Part shown: positions 21,417 through 29,065 of the stretch, one piece after another | Numbering within the stretch: position 1 is the first letter of the stretch | Layout of the letters: every line of letters begins with the position of its first letter | Origin: Candidatus Chisholmbacteria bacterium RIFCSPLOWO2_01_FULL_49_14 | GTDB lineage: Bacteria > Patescibacteriota > Microgenomatia > UBA1400 > Chisholmbacteraceae | Reading direction: 5' to 3' | Assembly (NCBI GenBank): GCA_001816915.1 | Contig: MHCL01000017.1 | Location: 1-32,490 of the forward strand | DNA length: 32,490 nucleotides | Position numbers and translations under genes: made by a program | The notes under the pieces: generated by a model | What the model saw: the letters and a program-made list of their open reading frames with translations, nothing else | Told to the model about the DNA's origin: nothing | Database searches by the model: none

Positions 21417-22064
21417 CTATTCGCTCATGGGAGCTACCCGATCAATAAAACCTATCTCTGCCAAACCATCCAAATCTCCGGATAGTGCCATAACCAGGCT
21501 CTTGGTAAGGGATCCATCCCCGGGTATACCTTCCCAGATCCGCTCAAAGATAGGAAGATAGTATTCATGACCATCATGAGGATCGAAAAACTCATCATAC
21601 GGAGCAACCGCGATGCTCAACAACCACGGCTCTTTTGCTTCTATCGACATCACCAACACTCCCAGCTCAAGCTCTTGCCATTGCAGGTAAAGAGCCCGAA
21701 TGGGATAAAAATCGTGCTCCTCCCCATGGATGGCATGCAAAATTGTGGAAACCAATCCCCGTACATCTTGAGCGTAGACCTCAACGGACTTCTTCTTGAG
21801 TGCTTGAGCAATATCCTGATTTGTATGATAACCATTCTCCGGAAGAAAAGGAGAGACATAATAATTAAAGAATTCCTCCCGCAAACTCGCGGCAAATCCC
21901 TCCAATGAATCTGTATCTAACTCGTCCGGATCAAACACGTTGACGGTTTCTGATGCTAGAGAAAAACTCTCAGATTCTTTGGCCTTTTCGAGAAAAGAGT
22001 CTGCACTGCGCAACACATCATCCCCATTTCCTGATCTTGATTGCAGCCATTCAATCTCATTCAT
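21417..22064 (-). CDS. Orphan acidic protein, 215 aa
   Basis: Not recognised. Strongly acidic with many Asp and Glu, aromatic C-terminal half, no TM helix. Segments such as HAIHGEEHDFYPIRALYLQWQELELGVLVMSI (about 112-142) suggest an alpha/beta core; the end is FIDRVAPMSE. It sits between argS and the comEC pair on the same strand, 57 nt after argS starts and 58 nt after the MBL gene ends. TATACT at about 20 nt upstream of the ATG could be its -10 box. Its function cannot be inferred from neighbours. Confidence 0.6.
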   Translation of the reverse strand: MNEIEWLQSRSGNGDDVLRSADSFLEKAKESESFSLASETVNVFDPDELDTDSLEGFAASLREEFFNYYVSPFLPENGYHTNQDIAQALKKKSVEVYAQDVRGLVSTILHAIHGEEHDFYPIRALYLQWQELELGVLVMSIEAKEPWLLSIAVAPYDEFFDPHDGHEYYLPIFERIWEGIPGDGSLTKSLVMALSGDLDGLAEIGFIDRVAPMSE

Positions 22065-22122
22065 AATTTTACTCTAACACCCTGAGTATATTTTCACTAG
22101 CCGCACGTCTACTCTGAATAAA

Positions 22123-23028
22123 CTAATTGACCACCCAATACTTCTTTCCGTCAGAATCGACTTCGACGTCTCCGGAAATGTCGGTACGCAGAATCCGTGC
22201 CCCAACCTGATCCAAACGCATCAAAGTCTCCTGCGTCGGATGCCCGAATCGATTTTGTGCGCCGACGGAGATAATCCCCAATGCGGGATGCACCGCGTCC
22301 AAGAATTCCGCTGATGATGCGTATTTAGACCCGTGATGCCCGACTTTTAAAAGCTCAACCTTTCCAAGCACTCCATCGGCAACGAGTGCTTCCTCCGTAG
22401 AAAATCCGATATCGCCGACAAATAAAGCATCAAAATCCCCATACGTTAGTCTCGTAACGATCGAAGTTTCATTGATGTCCCCCTGATGGGTTGCTGCCCC
22501 CAAGATAGTTCCTCCGGTCTCAGGCTGCCACACCTCTGCCAAGCCGACCTGGTTACCGGGCCAAAGAACTGAAAGCTCAAACTCTCCTATGCGGATGATA
22601 TCACCACGGGATGGCAGATGAATGGAAGCTCCTTCCTTAAAAACGGCATCTTGAAATGCCCGAAAACCGGCGGTGTCATTGACAACCCCATTGACGATAA
22701 CCTGTTCAACGGCAAAGCGATCAAGAACGTCGACTAAGCCATTCATATGATCAGCCTGAGGGTGAGTTAAAACCACCACTTCGAGCGTCCTATCCCAGAA
22801 AGGAATGTGCTGCGACAGGCAATCCAAGACTTTGCTGTCGGGACCTCCGTCGATAAGCACCTGAGAAGATTGAGAGGACAGTAAGATCGCGTCTCCTTGA
22901 CCGACATCACAGGCAATGACGTGGGCATACTGATCGGGTAAGGAACGGATAATCCCGAAAAATAATCCTATTCCGATTGCGAAAATCAAGAAAATAATCC
23001 GAGGTATGGGATTTGCGCCGCTCATCAC
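22123..23028 (-). CDS. MBL-fold hydrolase, the detached ComEC C-terminal domain
   Basis: 301 aa. A TM helix (about 10-28) precedes a metallo-beta-lactamase domain: VIACDVGQGDAILL (about 37-50), LTHPQADHMNG (about 88-97; His89, Asp93, His94), and KVGHHGSKYASS (about 228-239). These are the ComEC/Rec2 C-terminal motifs, thought to degrade the non-transported DNA strand. It overlaps the ComEC channel gene by 4 nt (ATGA, 23025-23028), so in this organism ComEC is two polypeptides. The TM helix would keep the nuclease at the membrane. Confidence 0.9.
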   Translation of the reverse strand: MMSGANPIPRIIFLIFAIGIGLFFGIIRSLPDQYAHVIACDVGQGDAILLSSQSSQVLIDGGPDSKVLDCLSQHIPFWDRTLEVVVLTHPQADHMNGLVDVLDRFAVEQVIVNGVVNDTAGFRAFQDAVFKEGASIHLPSRGDIIRIGEFELSVLWPGNQVGLAEVWQPETGGTILGAATHQGDINETSIVTRLTYGDFDALFVGDIGFSTEEALVADGVLGKVELLKVGHHGSKYASSAEFLDAVHPALGIISVGAQNRFGHPTQETLMRLDQVGARILRTDISGDVEVDSDGKKYWVVN

Positions 23029-24320
23029 TCGTCCCTCCTCTTGACTTGAATAACCGCCCGTGCAGGATGTCGGTTACTCTTCCATATCCAGAAAAACATC
23101 AGCGCGTAGTATGCGGCAACCCACCAGGCAGAATGAGAGGAAATGCTGATCGGGCGAAGCGGAAGTCCGTCAAACCAATTCACCACCACAATAAAAGCTT
23201 CCAACGGAACCCAGGCTAAGAGGGCAACGACTCGAGCCATATCCAGCCAGAGAAAACCGGCACCGGCCAGCAGTCCCCCAAAACCCATGATCACTGGAAC
23301 CAAATTCACGACAATCAGATTCACCAGAGGAGAAATCCAACTCACGCTCCCGAAATGGACCAGAAGGATGGGCAACACTGACAGTTGTGCGCCAAGTGTC
23401 ACTCCAAGATCCTCTGTGAGGTTTCTCCCAAGTAATCGGACGCCTCTGGCAAGCAGCGGAGTAAGTGTCGGTGTGAGCGCCAAAATGCCGAAGGTAGCCG
23501 CCACCGACAGTTGAAATCCAACATCATAGATCAGCAGTGGCGAGATCAACGCCATAAGCATTGATGTCAGTAAAAGCACCCATAATCCATGATATTGCTT
23601 GCCGAGAAACTGCGCGATAAACGCCAGTGATCCCATAATCGCGGCGCGAATAATCGGCGGTTCACCTCCGGCCATGATGGTATAAAGGATAATTCCCAAA
23701 ATCGCCAGAGGTAACACCCACCGCCTGTTGAGGAATTGCCCGAGCATGGTCATCAACAGTCCCGCCACCACCGAAACGTTATACCCGGAAGCGACAATCA
23801 CATGGATGGTGCCCGTTTGCCGCAGCGCTCGTTCGAAATCCTGCGCTAAACTTCGATGCACCCCTAAAACCACTCCTGCTGTCAGCGAGGCGTGCGGTTC
23901 GGGCAGTAAATCTGAGAAAATCTCTTGGAGACTTTGTCTCACCCCGTAGATCGAAGCGATGATCCGAATCGCCAGCGGACTTGCAACTCCATTCGTCTCC
24001 TGCAGTATGCGAATTTCTGGATAGATCAACCATAGTTCCGTTTGTCCGGAATCTGTCAGCCGTTCTTGGATATTGCCAATCAGTTGTACATGATCACCAT
24101 ACGAGAACCTCGGAAATGGTTCAGAGAGTACTTGGAAGCGTTCAATACGCATGATCTGTATTGATGCTTTTAGATATGGTTGTGAAGTCACATATCCTTG
24201 AATCCTTACCATGCTGTCGTTGGGGATCACATCGGTTGAATAGAGCGCTGCATGGTAGCGTAGAACCCACAGACCGGATAGTGCAATCAATAGCGTACTT
24301 ATTATAATAATACGCATCAT
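23025..24320 (-). CDS. comEC: ComEC/Rec2 DNA-uptake channel
   Basis: 431 aa with many TM helices. An N-terminal OB-like region (about 30-110, VRIQGYVTSQ and VQLIGNIQERL) is followed by the competence domain: LTAGVVLGVHRSL, then TGTIHVIVASGYNVSVVAGLL (about 167-187) and the GEPPIIRAAIM segment (about 219-229), all typical of the family. It forms the channel that takes single-stranded DNA across the cytoplasmic membrane. It ends without the usual C-terminal MBL domain, which is encoded by the next, overlapping gene. comEA is 100 nt upstream. Confidence 0.93.
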   Translation of the reverse strand: MMRIIIISTLLIALSGLWVLRYHAALYSTDVIPNDSMVRIQGYVTSQPYLKASIQIMRIERFQVLSEPFPRFSYGDHVQLIGNIQERLTDSGQTELWLIYPEIRILQETNGVASPLAIRIIASIYGVRQSLQEIFSDLLPEPHASLTAGVVLGVHRSLAQDFERALRQTGTIHVIVASGYNVSVVAGLLMTMLGQFLNRRWVLPLAILGIILYTIMAGGEPPIIRAAIMGSLAFIAQFLGKQYHGLWVLLLTSMLMALISPLLIYDVGFQLSVAATFGILALTPTLTPLLARGVRLLGRNLTEDLGVTLGAQLSVLPILLVHFGSVSWISPLVNLIVVNLVPVIMGFGGLLAGAGFLWLDMARVVALLAWVPLEAFIVVVNWFDGLPLRPISISSHSAWWVAAYYALMFFWIWKSNRHPARAVIQVKRRDE

Positions 24321-24420
24321 AATAGATCAAGTTTATCGTCGTTTGGCAACCGACTCGCAGGAATAGCAATCGATGTTTTTATGAGAATTCCTGCGCATTC
24401 CGGAGCATGAGATAAGCTGG

Positions 24421-25056
24421 TTAATAAAGCGAAATTTGAGATTTGATGCGTTCAAAAACATTTTTTGGGATACCTGCCTTGGATGTCAATTCGGAAAGAT
24501 CTCCGTACGGCCGATTGTCGACGATCGCCTGCGCCCGCTTTTCACCAATTCCCCAGAGAGAATCCAACTCCGCGAGGCTTGCCGTGTTAACATTTATCGT
24601 TTGGGTTTGATATCCAATCACCGCCCCACCGGCATCCGCCGGATTGTTTGAACCAAGAGTTTCTGCCGACAGATCTTCAGAAACGGTTGGAATATAAAGC
24701 TTGATGCCATCCGATAACAATTGTGCAAGATTGATATACTTCTCCACCCAATTCCGATCGGCATCCGCGGAAAATCCGCCGGCGGCAACCAACGCATCAT
24801 TCACTCGAGCCTCTCGGGGAAGACGGTAGAGTCCTGGTTTCTCAACGGCGCCTGCCACATCGACAACAATTTCTAGAGTACCGCTGGGCTCTGCCTCTTG
24901 AACAGGAATGATCTCAACCGTCGGTTTACTTCGGTTTATCGCGATGGTAACAGCGGAAAGCACACCCACGCCCAGCAGAAAGAGGCCTATCAGGGCAAGA
25001 AGCAGCGTCACCCGGTGTTCCTCAAAAACCCGATCGAGGTTGAGCAGGAAATTCAT
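24421..25056 (-). CDS. comEA: ComEA, DNA receptor for uptake
   Basis: 211 aa. TM anchor at about 17-40 (VTLLLALIGLFLLGVGVLSAVTIAI), an SLBB domain (IVVDVAGAVEKPGLYRLPREARVNDALVAAGG, about 64-95), and tandem helix-hairpin-helix motifs from about 150 (INVNTASLAELDSLWGIGEKRAQAIVDNR, ending ERIKSQISLY). ComEA binds double-stranded DNA outside and hands it to ComEC. It is 15 nt downstream of leuS on the same strand, so likely read from the leuS transcript. Confidence 0.95.
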   Translation of the reverse strand: MNFLLNLDRVFEEHRVTLLLALIGLFLLGVGVLSAVTIAINRSKPTVEIIPVQEAEPSGTLEIVVDVAGAVEKPGLYRLPREARVNDALVAAGGFSADADRNWVEKYINLAQLLSDGIKLYIPTVSEDLSAETLGSNNPADAGGAVIGYQTQTINVNTASLAELDSLWGIGEKRAQAIVDNRPYGDLSELTSKAGIPKNVFERIKSQISLY

Positions 25057-25071
25057 GGGCAGCGTCCGGCT

Positions 25072-27756
25072 TTATGATAAGACGAAATTGACCAGTTTTC
25101 CCTTGACCCAAATGATTGCTTTGGGGTTTTCCGCAGTTACATACGGCAAAACACCCTTCACTTCTCTTGCAAGCGCGATAAGCTTCTCTTTATTTTCCGA
25201 ATCTTTCGCGGAAACGCTAAATTTCCCCCGCAATTTTCCATTGACTTGCACGACAATCTCAACTTCTTTAAATTGCGTCAGTTGCTCGTCAAAGCTGGGC
25301 CATTCGGCCACATGGATGCTGGAAAAGCTAGCTTTTGCTTCTTCTTTTTGTTGGATTACCTGCCATAATTCTTCGCTGATATGTGGGGAAAAAGGGGCAA
25401 GCAACTTGAGGAAGCTTCCGCAATCTTCTCTTGAAAGGCTTCCCCCATCTTCCCATTCATTGACGAACTCCATTAAAAACGCAATGGCGGTATTAAATTT
25501 AAACTTGCCGATGTCCTCCGTTACTTTTTGAATCGTCCGATGTAACGATCGCTCTAAATCCCTATTTGAATTTTTCCCTAATTTTGAATTTTTCAGTTGT
25601 AATTTTGAATTATCTTGATAGAGTTTCCAGACTCGCGTCAGGAATCTGTACATCCCTGCGATCCCGGTATCTTGAAAATCTCCACCCAAATCATAGGGTC
25701 CTAAGAACATCAAATACAATCTTAATGTATCAGAACCAAACTTATTGATATAGTCATCAGGGATAACGACGTTTCCCCGGCTTTTACTCATCTTCGCCCC
25801 GTCCTTGATGATCAAACCATGACTGAACAAGAAGGGAAATGGTTCCTCAAACGGGAGGTAATCCCAGTCATGAAGCGCCATGGTTACAAACCTGCTGTAG
25901 AGAAGGTGCAGCACCGCATGTTCGGCTCCGCCGATATAGGCGTCAACAGGTAACCACGACCTTGTGACCTCTTGATCCCAAGGAATCTCGAAATTCGAAT
26001 CTCGAAATTCGAAACGATTTGATATCTCCCCGTTTCGTGTTTCGTGCTTCGAATTTTTAAGGTTGACCGAAGGATATCTCAAAAAGTACCACGAGCTATC
26101 CAGAAAAGTGTCGGAAACATCCGTCTCCCGCTTCGCTCGTCCTCCGCACTGAGGGCATTTGGTGTACAACCAACTCTCGGGCGCTTTCTCGAGCGGGGCT
26201 TTGCCGTCTCCGGCGGGTCTGACGTTTTCGTAGCTCATCTCCGGCAGCAACACTGGAAGCTCCTCTTCGGAAGCCGGCCACCAACCGGCCATACCTTTAA
26301 GGTATCCTCCTTTAAAGGTTCTACCCCGCTTGGCACACTGCTGACAAAATAGCATCGGAATCGGAGGTCCCCAATACCGCTGACGGGAGATGAGCCAGTC
26401 CCGCAGGTGATAGCTGACAGCCTTCCTCCCGGCTTTCTTTGCCTCCAAATCCCTGAGTATCCCCTTCATCGCCTCTTGTGAACTGTATCCGTCATACAGC
26501 CCGGAGCCAACAAGTGTCCCGTACTCAGTAACCGCGACGTCTGCCACACTCTTCCCGGCAACTTCAATCACCTTTCGGATCGGTAAATGATGTTGCGAGG
26601 CAAACTCGTAATCCCGCTGATCATGCGCCGGAACTCCCATTACCGCCCCGGTGCCGTAATCCTTGAGCACAAACTCCGCAATCCAAATCGGTATGGGTTC
26701 ACCGGTCAACGGATGTTCACCGCGAAGTCCGCTGTCAACTCCCGTTTTCTCTTTCTCTGCCGCTTGACGCTTCTGCTCCGTCTTCTTGAGCGCCCCCTCG
26801 ATATAGCTCTTCACTTCTCTCAACTTTGAACTTTGAATTTTAAATTTTGAATTTAGGAGCGAAGCGACGATTGGGTGCTCCGGCGCCACCACCAGAAAGG
26901 TGACCCCGAATATCGTATCAAGACGGGTGGTGAAAGTGGTGATTGTCCTCCCCTTTCCGTAGTTCCAGTCAATCTCAGTGCCTTCGCTCTTGCCGATCCA
27001 ATTCCTCTGCGCGATCTTAATCTTCTCCGGCCAGCGCAATCCGACCAGGCGGGGATCGTATCCCTTTGGCATTGGCCTGAACTGTGTACGAATAACCCCA
27101 TTGTTTCCGGTTTCCTGTTTCTTCTTTCCTGTGCCATCGATATTATCAAGCAGTCGCTGCGCGTACTCAGTGATCTTAAAGAACCACTGCTCGGTTTCCC
27201 TGCGCGTCGTCTCACTTCCACAGCGTTCACATCTCCCGCCCTCGACTTGCTCATCCGCAAGGACAGTCTTGCATGATGGACACCAGTTGACCATCGCCTT
27301 CTTGCGAACGGCCAACCCGTGCTTGAACATCTGCACAAATAACCACTGCGTCCACTTGTAGTATTTAGGATCGTAGGTCTCAAGTTTCTGATCCCAAGCA
27401 AACCCATTTCCGATTGCGGACAGCTGCTCATAGAAGCGCCGTTCAGAAACCTTCGCCTGCTCCGCCGGATGCTTGCCGATGCTGATGGCGTAATTTTCCG
27501 AGTGAATGCCAAATCCGTCCAAACCGATGGGTTCAAAGATATCGTATCCCTGCATGCGCTGGTATCGCCCGTAGACGTCTGCTCCGGTGAACGCGTACAT
27601 ATTCCCGACATGCAGCCCCTCAGCCGACGGGTATGGGAACATCATGAGGTTGAAGAAAGGCTTCTTGGCTTTGCGAAGATCAGGCTGATAAATACCCGCT
27701 TCTTTCCACTTCTTCTGCCATTTGACTTCAATCTTTCTGTGATCGTATACGTCCAT
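25072..27756 (-). CDS. leuS: Leucyl-tRNA synthetase
   Basis: 894 aa, longer than the usual 800-870. The HIGH-type motif HVGN (49-52, FPYPSAEGLHVGNMYAF) and KMSKS (about 654-658, GAKMSKSRGNVV) are intact; the CP1 editing domain with GTGAVMGVPAHDQRD is present, as are the zinc ribbon Cys pairs. It attaches Leu to tRNA-Leu. The extra length comes from inserts: period-7 arrays at residues about 300-311, 566-590 and 715-731, and the palindromic element at about 480-488 next to the ELPVLLP block. All are in frame. The Shine-Dalgarno sequence is part of a heptamer array. Confidence 0.97.
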   Translation of the reverse strand: MDVYDHRKIEVKWQKKWKEAGIYQPDLRKAKKPFFNLMMFPYPSAEGLHVGNMYAFTGADVYGRYQRMQGYDIFEPIGLDGFGIHSENYAISIGKHPAEQAKVSERRFYEQLSAIGNGFAWDQKLETYDPKYYKWTQWLFVQMFKHGLAVRKKAMVNWCPSCKTVLADEQVEGGRCERCGSETTRRETEQWFFKITEYAQRLLDNIDGTGKKKQETGNNGVIRTQFRPMPKGYDPRLVGLRWPEKIKIAQRNWIGKSEGTEIDWNYGKGRTITTFTTRLDTIFGVTFLVVAPEHPIVASLLNSKFKIQSSKLREVKSYIEGALKKTEQKRQAAEKEKTGVDSGLRGEHPLTGEPIPIWIAEFVLKDYGTGAVMGVPAHDQRDYEFASQHHLPIRKVIEVAGKSVADVAVTEYGTLVGSGLYDGYSSQEAMKGILRDLEAKKAGRKAVSYHLRDWLISRQRYWGPPIPMLFCQQCAKRGRTFKGGYLKGMAGWWPASEEELPVLLPEMSYENVRPAGDGKAPLEKAPESWLYTKCPQCGGRAKRETDVSDTFLDSSWYFLRYPSVNLKNSKHETRNGEISNRFEFRDSNFEIPWDQEVTRSWLPVDAYIGGAEHAVLHLLYSRFVTMALHDWDYLPFEEPFPFLFSHGLIIKDGAKMSKSRGNVVIPDDYINKFGSDTLRLYLMFLGPYDLGGDFQDTGIAGMYRFLTRVWKLYQDNSKLQLKNSKLGKNSNRDLERSLHRTIQKVTEDIGKFKFNTAIAFLMEFVNEWEDGGSLSREDCGSFLKLLAPFSPHISEELWQVIQQKEEAKASFSSIHVAEWPSFDEQLTQFKEVEIVVQVNGKLRGKFSVSAKDSENKEKLIALAREVKGVLPYVTAENPKAIIWVKGKLVNFVLS
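25565..25613. repeat. Degenerate heptamer array in leuS (TAATTTT/GAATTTT)
   Basis: Units in period 7, including TAATTTT, GAATTTT, then TAATTTT, GAATTAT. Translated on the minus strand as QDNSKLQLKNSKLGKNS. Confidence 0.8.
25988..26060. repeat. Two heptamer arrays in leuS (TCGAAAT and TTTCGTG)
   Basis: TCGAAAT, TCGAATC, TCGAAAT, TCGAAAC (25988-26015) and TTTCGTG, TTTCGTG, CTTCGAA, TTTTTAA (26033-26060). Translated as part of NLKNSKHETRNG and NRFEFRDSNFEI. Confidence 0.9.
26293..26319. repeat. 27-bp palindromic element, copy 4, in frame in leuS
   Basis: ACCTTTAAGG, six nt, then CCTTTAAAGGT. On the coding strand it reads T-F-K-G-G-Y-L-K-G, the same frame as copy 3 in argS, and it sits just before the WPASEEELPVLLP block. 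Confidence 0.9.
26824..26858. repeat. Five heptamers in leuS (CTTTGAA/TTTTGAA)
   Basis: CTTTGAA, CTTTGAA, TTTTAAA, TTTTGAA, TTTAGGA. Translated on the minus strand within LLNSKFKIQSSKL. Confidence 0.88.
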
Positions 27757-27803
27757 ACTCCTTACTCCTTACTCCTTACTCCTTACTCCTTACTCCTTAC
27801 TCC
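27757..27803 (-). repeat. Heptamer array AAGGAGT, six copies, providing the leuS ribosome binding site
   Basis: On the plus strand ACTCCTT is repeated six times plus a partial unit, ending directly at the leuS ATG. On the mRNA it reads AAGGAGT repeats. The last copy abuts the ATG; the one before stands 8 nt away, ideal Shine-Dalgarno spacing. Confidence 0.95.
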
Positions 27804-27872
27804 CAATCATTCTACACACCAGAGAGGAAGGGCGCAAATATCCACACAGACCTATGATAAAATACCTTCTGC

Positions 27873-27948
27873 GGGCCTATAGCTCAGCTGGCAGAGCGCT
27901 GCATTCGCATTGCAGAGGTCGCCGGTTCGATTCCGGCTAGGTCCACCA
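27873..27948 (+). tRNA. tRNA-Ala (CGC)
   Basis: 76 nt with CCA encoded. GGGCCTA pairs with TAGGTCC and contains the G3-U70 wobble that identifies tRNA-Ala; anticodon stem CTGCA/TGCAG, loop TTCGCAT, anticodon CGC (codon GCG); T-arm GCCGG TTCGATT CCGGC. Confidence 0.94.
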
Positions 27949-27960
27949 AGTCAGACTTGG
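27946..27960. repeat. Hairpin between the two tRNA-Ala genes
   Basis: CCAAGT CAG ACTTGG, a perfect 6-bp stem that starts in the CCA end of the first tRNA. It is followed by a second copy of the tRNA 3' end (GGTCCACCAAG), so the spacer looks like a partial tRNA-end duplication and may guide processing. Confidence 0.7.
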
Positions 27961-27968
27961 TCCACCAA

Positions 27969-28041
27969 GGGCCGTTAGCTCAGCTGGTAGAGCGTTTGCA
28001 TGGCATGCAAAAGGTCAGCGGTTCGATCCCGCTACGGTCCA
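27969..28041 (+). tRNA. tRNA-Ala (GGC)
   Basis: 73 nt. GGGCCGT pairs with ACGGTCC with the G3-U70 wobble; anticodon stem TTTGC/GCAAA, loop ATGGCAT, anticodon GGC (codons GCC and GCU); T-arm AGCGG TTCGATC CCGCT. Discriminator A and then CAA, so CCA is not encoded. Confidence 0.94.
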
Positions 28042-28044
28042 CAA

Positions 28045-28104
28045 AATCAGTTGTCAGCGATTCAGTTTTTCAACTTTGAATTTTTTAATTGTTAACTGAT
28101 AATC
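28045..28104. repeat. Degenerate heptamer tract before the zinc-ribbon gene
   Basis: CAGTTGT, CAGCGAT, TCAGTTT, then TGAATTT, TTTAATT, GTTAACT, GATAATC. The same vocabulary as the arrays in argS and leuS, here in a 5' untranslated position. Confidence 0.6.
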
Positions 28105-28278
28105 ATGGCCGACCTCACGCTTATCTGTCAGAATTGCGGAAACGAATTCCTTTGGTCGGAAGGAGAGCAGGAGTTCTATACCCAAAAAGGCTTAAGCCAG
28201 CCGAAGTTTTGTCCCATCTGCCGCGCTCGCAAAAAAGCAGAGGAACGCCAATGGGCATCGTATAGAAAAAAAAGCTAA
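28105..28278 (+). CDS. Small zinc-ribbon protein
   Basis: 57 aa. CQNCG (Cys8, Cys11) and CPICR (Cys36, Cys39) form a four-Cys zinc ribbon; the spacing of 24 residues and the FYTQKGL and PKFCP-IC words match the probable zinc-binding domain proteins of the zf_trcl type found in many bacteria. The tail is basic (RKKAEERQ...RKKS). Role unknown; nucleic acid binding is plausible. It follows the tRNA-Ala genes and overlaps the convergent orphan by 4 nt (28275-28278). Confidence 0.85.
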   Translation: MADLTLICQNCGNEFLWSEGEQEFYTQKGLSQPKFCPICRARKKAEERQWASYRKKS

Positions 28279-29024
28279 CCGACGATTGGTGTACCAGAAG
28301 AATCACCAGAATCGGAAGCACCCTCGCCTCTCTCTCTCAAATAATCGAGGAGAAACTCTAGACGTGTTCGCACTTCCTCAGTAGGAGATATTGAAACGAA
28401 AGGTTCGCCTCGACTATAAAGGAGAAAGATCACTTTCTTATCAGGAGCAGGTCCAAGCTGATCGGCAATCTGATAGACCTCTTCGTAAGACAGGATAACT
28501 TCCTCGGGATTGTGATAGTCTCGGCTCGGATCAAACATAATCAGTCCTTCGACTTCCCGAACCGGCAAACTCAGACCACCATCTTCAGCGTTTACTTCAC
28601 CCTTTTCGGGAACAATCATGTGACCAGGAAGCAAAGTACTCATGTGACCATGTGCCTCTTGGCCAAAAGGATGAGAAAGCACAAACCCACCAACAAATGC
28701 TGGTGATAATGTGGCTTGAGCGAGTTCTTCGGCGCTCGCGATCAATACCCTTCTATCCAACCTGAATAGTACAGAAAGCACCGCCAGGGCATCGAAGAAG
28801 TTTCTACCCTCTCTGAGAGATTCAGCATCGAAGTATTCCATAACCCACTTCCCGAATAAAGCAACTAGGGAGACTGAGGCACACAGATCCAACCGCTTCT
28901 CCGGAAGACTCTTCCACCATTCAATCGCCTCATCAATACGTAGAAATGACTCCATTCCTGAATCAGAAAGAGGTCTGAGCCGATCCAATTCAGACCTCAT
29001 ATTCGAAGCTTTCTCTTGTTCCAT
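28275..29024 (-). CDS. Orphan protein, 249 aa
   Basis: Not recognised. An N-terminal helical region is followed by LCASVSLVALFGKW (about 47-60), a central region with VGGFVLSHPFGQEAHGHM (about 114-131), and VEGLIMFDPSRDYHNPEEVILSYEEVYQI (about 158-186). Two of these segments have counterparts in the same order in the 206-aa orphan at 5616-6236. The tail is Gly/Ser-rich. Promoter: TATAAT 7 nt before the ATG, so leaderless. The stop overlaps the convergent zinc-ribbon gene. No signal or TM helix. Confidence 0.65.
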   Translation of the reverse strand: MEQEKASNMRSELDRLRPLSDSGMESFLRIDEAIEWWKSLPEKRLDLCASVSLVALFGKWVMEYFDAESLREGRNFFDALAVLSVLFRLDRRVLIASAEELAQATLSPAFVGGFVLSHPFGQEAHGHMSTLLPGHMIVPEKGEVNAEDGGLSLPVREVEGLIMFDPSRDYHNPEEVILSYEEVYQIADQLGPAPDKKVIFLLYSRGEPFVSISPTEEVRTRLEFLLDYLRERGEGASDSGDSSGTPIVG

Positions 29025-29031
29025 ACCCGCA

Positions 29032-29037
29032 ATTATA
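29032..29037 (-). promoter_or_regulatory. -10 box of the 249-aa orphan gene, leaderless
   Basis: A perfect TATAAT on the minus strand, 7 nt before the ATG at 29024. A weak -35 (TTCAAG, 15 nt) is present. No Shine-Dalgarno sequence. Confidence 0.65.
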
Positions 29038-29065
29038 CCGAAAAGTAAAAAACTTGAAGTCTATG

